From Bacteroidota bacterium (GTDB lineage Bacteria > Bacteroidota > Bacteroidia > B-17B0 > Aurantibacillaceae), in contig OMJH01000226.1 of the NCBI GenBank assembly GCA_900299295.1, forward strand, positions 1 through 43,687: DNA of 43,687 nt, in the 5' to 3' direction. The notes beneath the pieces are model-generated. The model had not been told where the DNA came from. It did no database searches and worked only from the letters and a program-made list of their open reading frames with translations. Every line of letters starts with the position of its first letter. The stretch's first letter is position 1. Position numbers and translations under genes: made by a program. Below, piece by piece: positions 43,168-43,687 of the stretch.

Positions 43168-43687
43168 TTATTTCTCTTTGATTGATTTAGAAAAAGGTAA
43201 TGGATTGGCCGATGCTTCATTGTATTGTTTCCTGTTTCTGAAAACATCTATAGCAGTATAAATAGCTTTTTTGAAACTATCCGCATTCGCCAGATTTTTT
43301 CCGGCGATATCAAACCCGGTTCCATGGTCTGGGGAGGTACGAATAATGGGCACCCCGGCTGTAAAATTAACTCCGTTATTGAACGAAATTGTTTTAAAAG
43401 GGATTAATCCTTGGTCATGATACATTGCTAAAACTGCGTCAAATTTTTTATAATATCCGGAACCAAAAAAACCATCCGATGAATAGGGGCCGTAAACTAA
43501 AATATTGTTTTCATTTTTAGCTCTTTCAATAGCCGGAATAATTATATCCTGCTCTTCTGAGCCCAATACTCCACGGTCTCCGGCATGGGGATTTAATCCC
43601 AATACAGCAATTTTTGGTTTTCTGATTACAAAGTCCTGCAATAGAGTTTTCTGCAATTGAACTAGTTTATTGTAAATGCGTTCTATA
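43168..43687 (-). CDS. pdxA: 4-hydroxythreonine-4-phosphate dehydrogenase PdxA, N-terminus beyond window edge
   Basis: About 172 C-terminal residues; the frame remains open to the right edge, so the N-terminal half is outside. Diagnostic blocks are GLNPHAGDRG, AMYHDQGLIPFKTISF (metal/substrate region), and RTSPDHGTGFDIAGKN. PdxA oxidises 4-phosphohydroxy-L-threonine to the aminoketone used by PdxJ, whose gene also lies in this window. The stop lies two bases from the stop of the convergent GHKL ATPase gene. Confidence 0.95.
   Translation of the reverse strand, partial: IERIYNKLVQLQKTLLQDFVIRKPKIAVLGLNPHAGDRGVLGSEEQDIIIPAIERAKNENNILVYGPYSSDGFFGSGYYKKFDAVLAMYHDQGLIPFKTISFNNGVNFTAGVPIIRTSPDHGTGFDIAGKNLANADSFKKAIYTAIDVFRNRKQYNEASANPLPFSKSIKEK

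Noticed and set aside
1-43687. CRISPR array, transposon, prophage, integron or defence island
   Set aside because: No direct-repeat array, transposase, integrase, terminal inverted repeats or restriction/toxin genes were seen; base composition looks even by eye.

Overview
The window reads as a chromosomal segment of a low-GC Bacteroidota bacterium (Flavobacteriales/Sphingobacteriales-like, probably environmental). Three things in the sequence point there. Genes carry almost no Shine-Dalgarno sequences. The clearest promoter (before tRNA-Phe) is TTTG-N19-TATTTTTG, the phylum's -33/-7 pattern. The gene families are also typical: FucP-type sugar MFS, DAHP synthase fused to chorismate mutase, DUF4175, FtsE encoded apart from FtsX, and a CBS protein next to NAD kinase. 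I see no phage, transposon, CRISPR array or integration scar; this is mostly core genome with an envelope emphasis.

Layout. 1-3132 (minus): a LacI-type regulator, a FucP-type sugar transporter and a ROK sugar kinase cut by the window edge, forming a sugar uptake and phosphorylation unit. 3289-5098 (minus): CvpA and a putative GT-C membrane protein. 5267-8337: unknown small proteins, a lipoprotein, a cyclophilin lipoprotein and the ribosome-assembly GTPase EngB. 8338-9922 (minus): a CBS protein and NAD kinase. 10049-11558 (plus): PdxJ and an alpha/beta hydrolase. 11564-12736 (minus): DAHP synthase/chorismate mutase.

12794-19240 (plus) is a surface-glycan cluster: Gmd and Fcl make GDP-L-fucose, a WecA/MraY-type enzyme starts lipid-linked glycan, and two paralogous Wzi/RemB-like outer-membrane barrels flank that enzyme. 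A pirin and a small orphan gene follow. 20345-24317 (minus) is a tightly overlapping operon: coaX, outer-membrane protein, lptC, small membrane protein, era. tRNA-Phe with promoter and terminator follows, then a probable C-terminal remnant of a SpoIIE-type phosphatase.

24791-28812 (minus) holds two transcription units: plsY-aroE, and lipoprotein-HMA protein-PAP2-like protein-epimerase. 28856-39023 centres on envelope genes of unknown role: a 1489-residue exported beta-rich protein, FtsE, a 1046-residue TPR protein and a translationally coupled outer-membrane barrel. 39181-43165 has a giant DUF4175 membrane/coiled-coil protein and a GHKL anti-sigma-type ATPase. The window ends inside pdxA, so two enzymes of DXP-dependent vitamin B6 synthesis (PdxJ and PdxA) are present.

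The most notable items are the uncharacterised giant envelope proteins (1489 aa, TPR-barrel pair, DUF4175-ATPase pair), the paralogous Wzi/RemB pair, the phosphatase remnant, and a recurring arrangement in which the promoter -7 box lies only 3-6 nt before the start codon, suggesting leaderless mRNAs.
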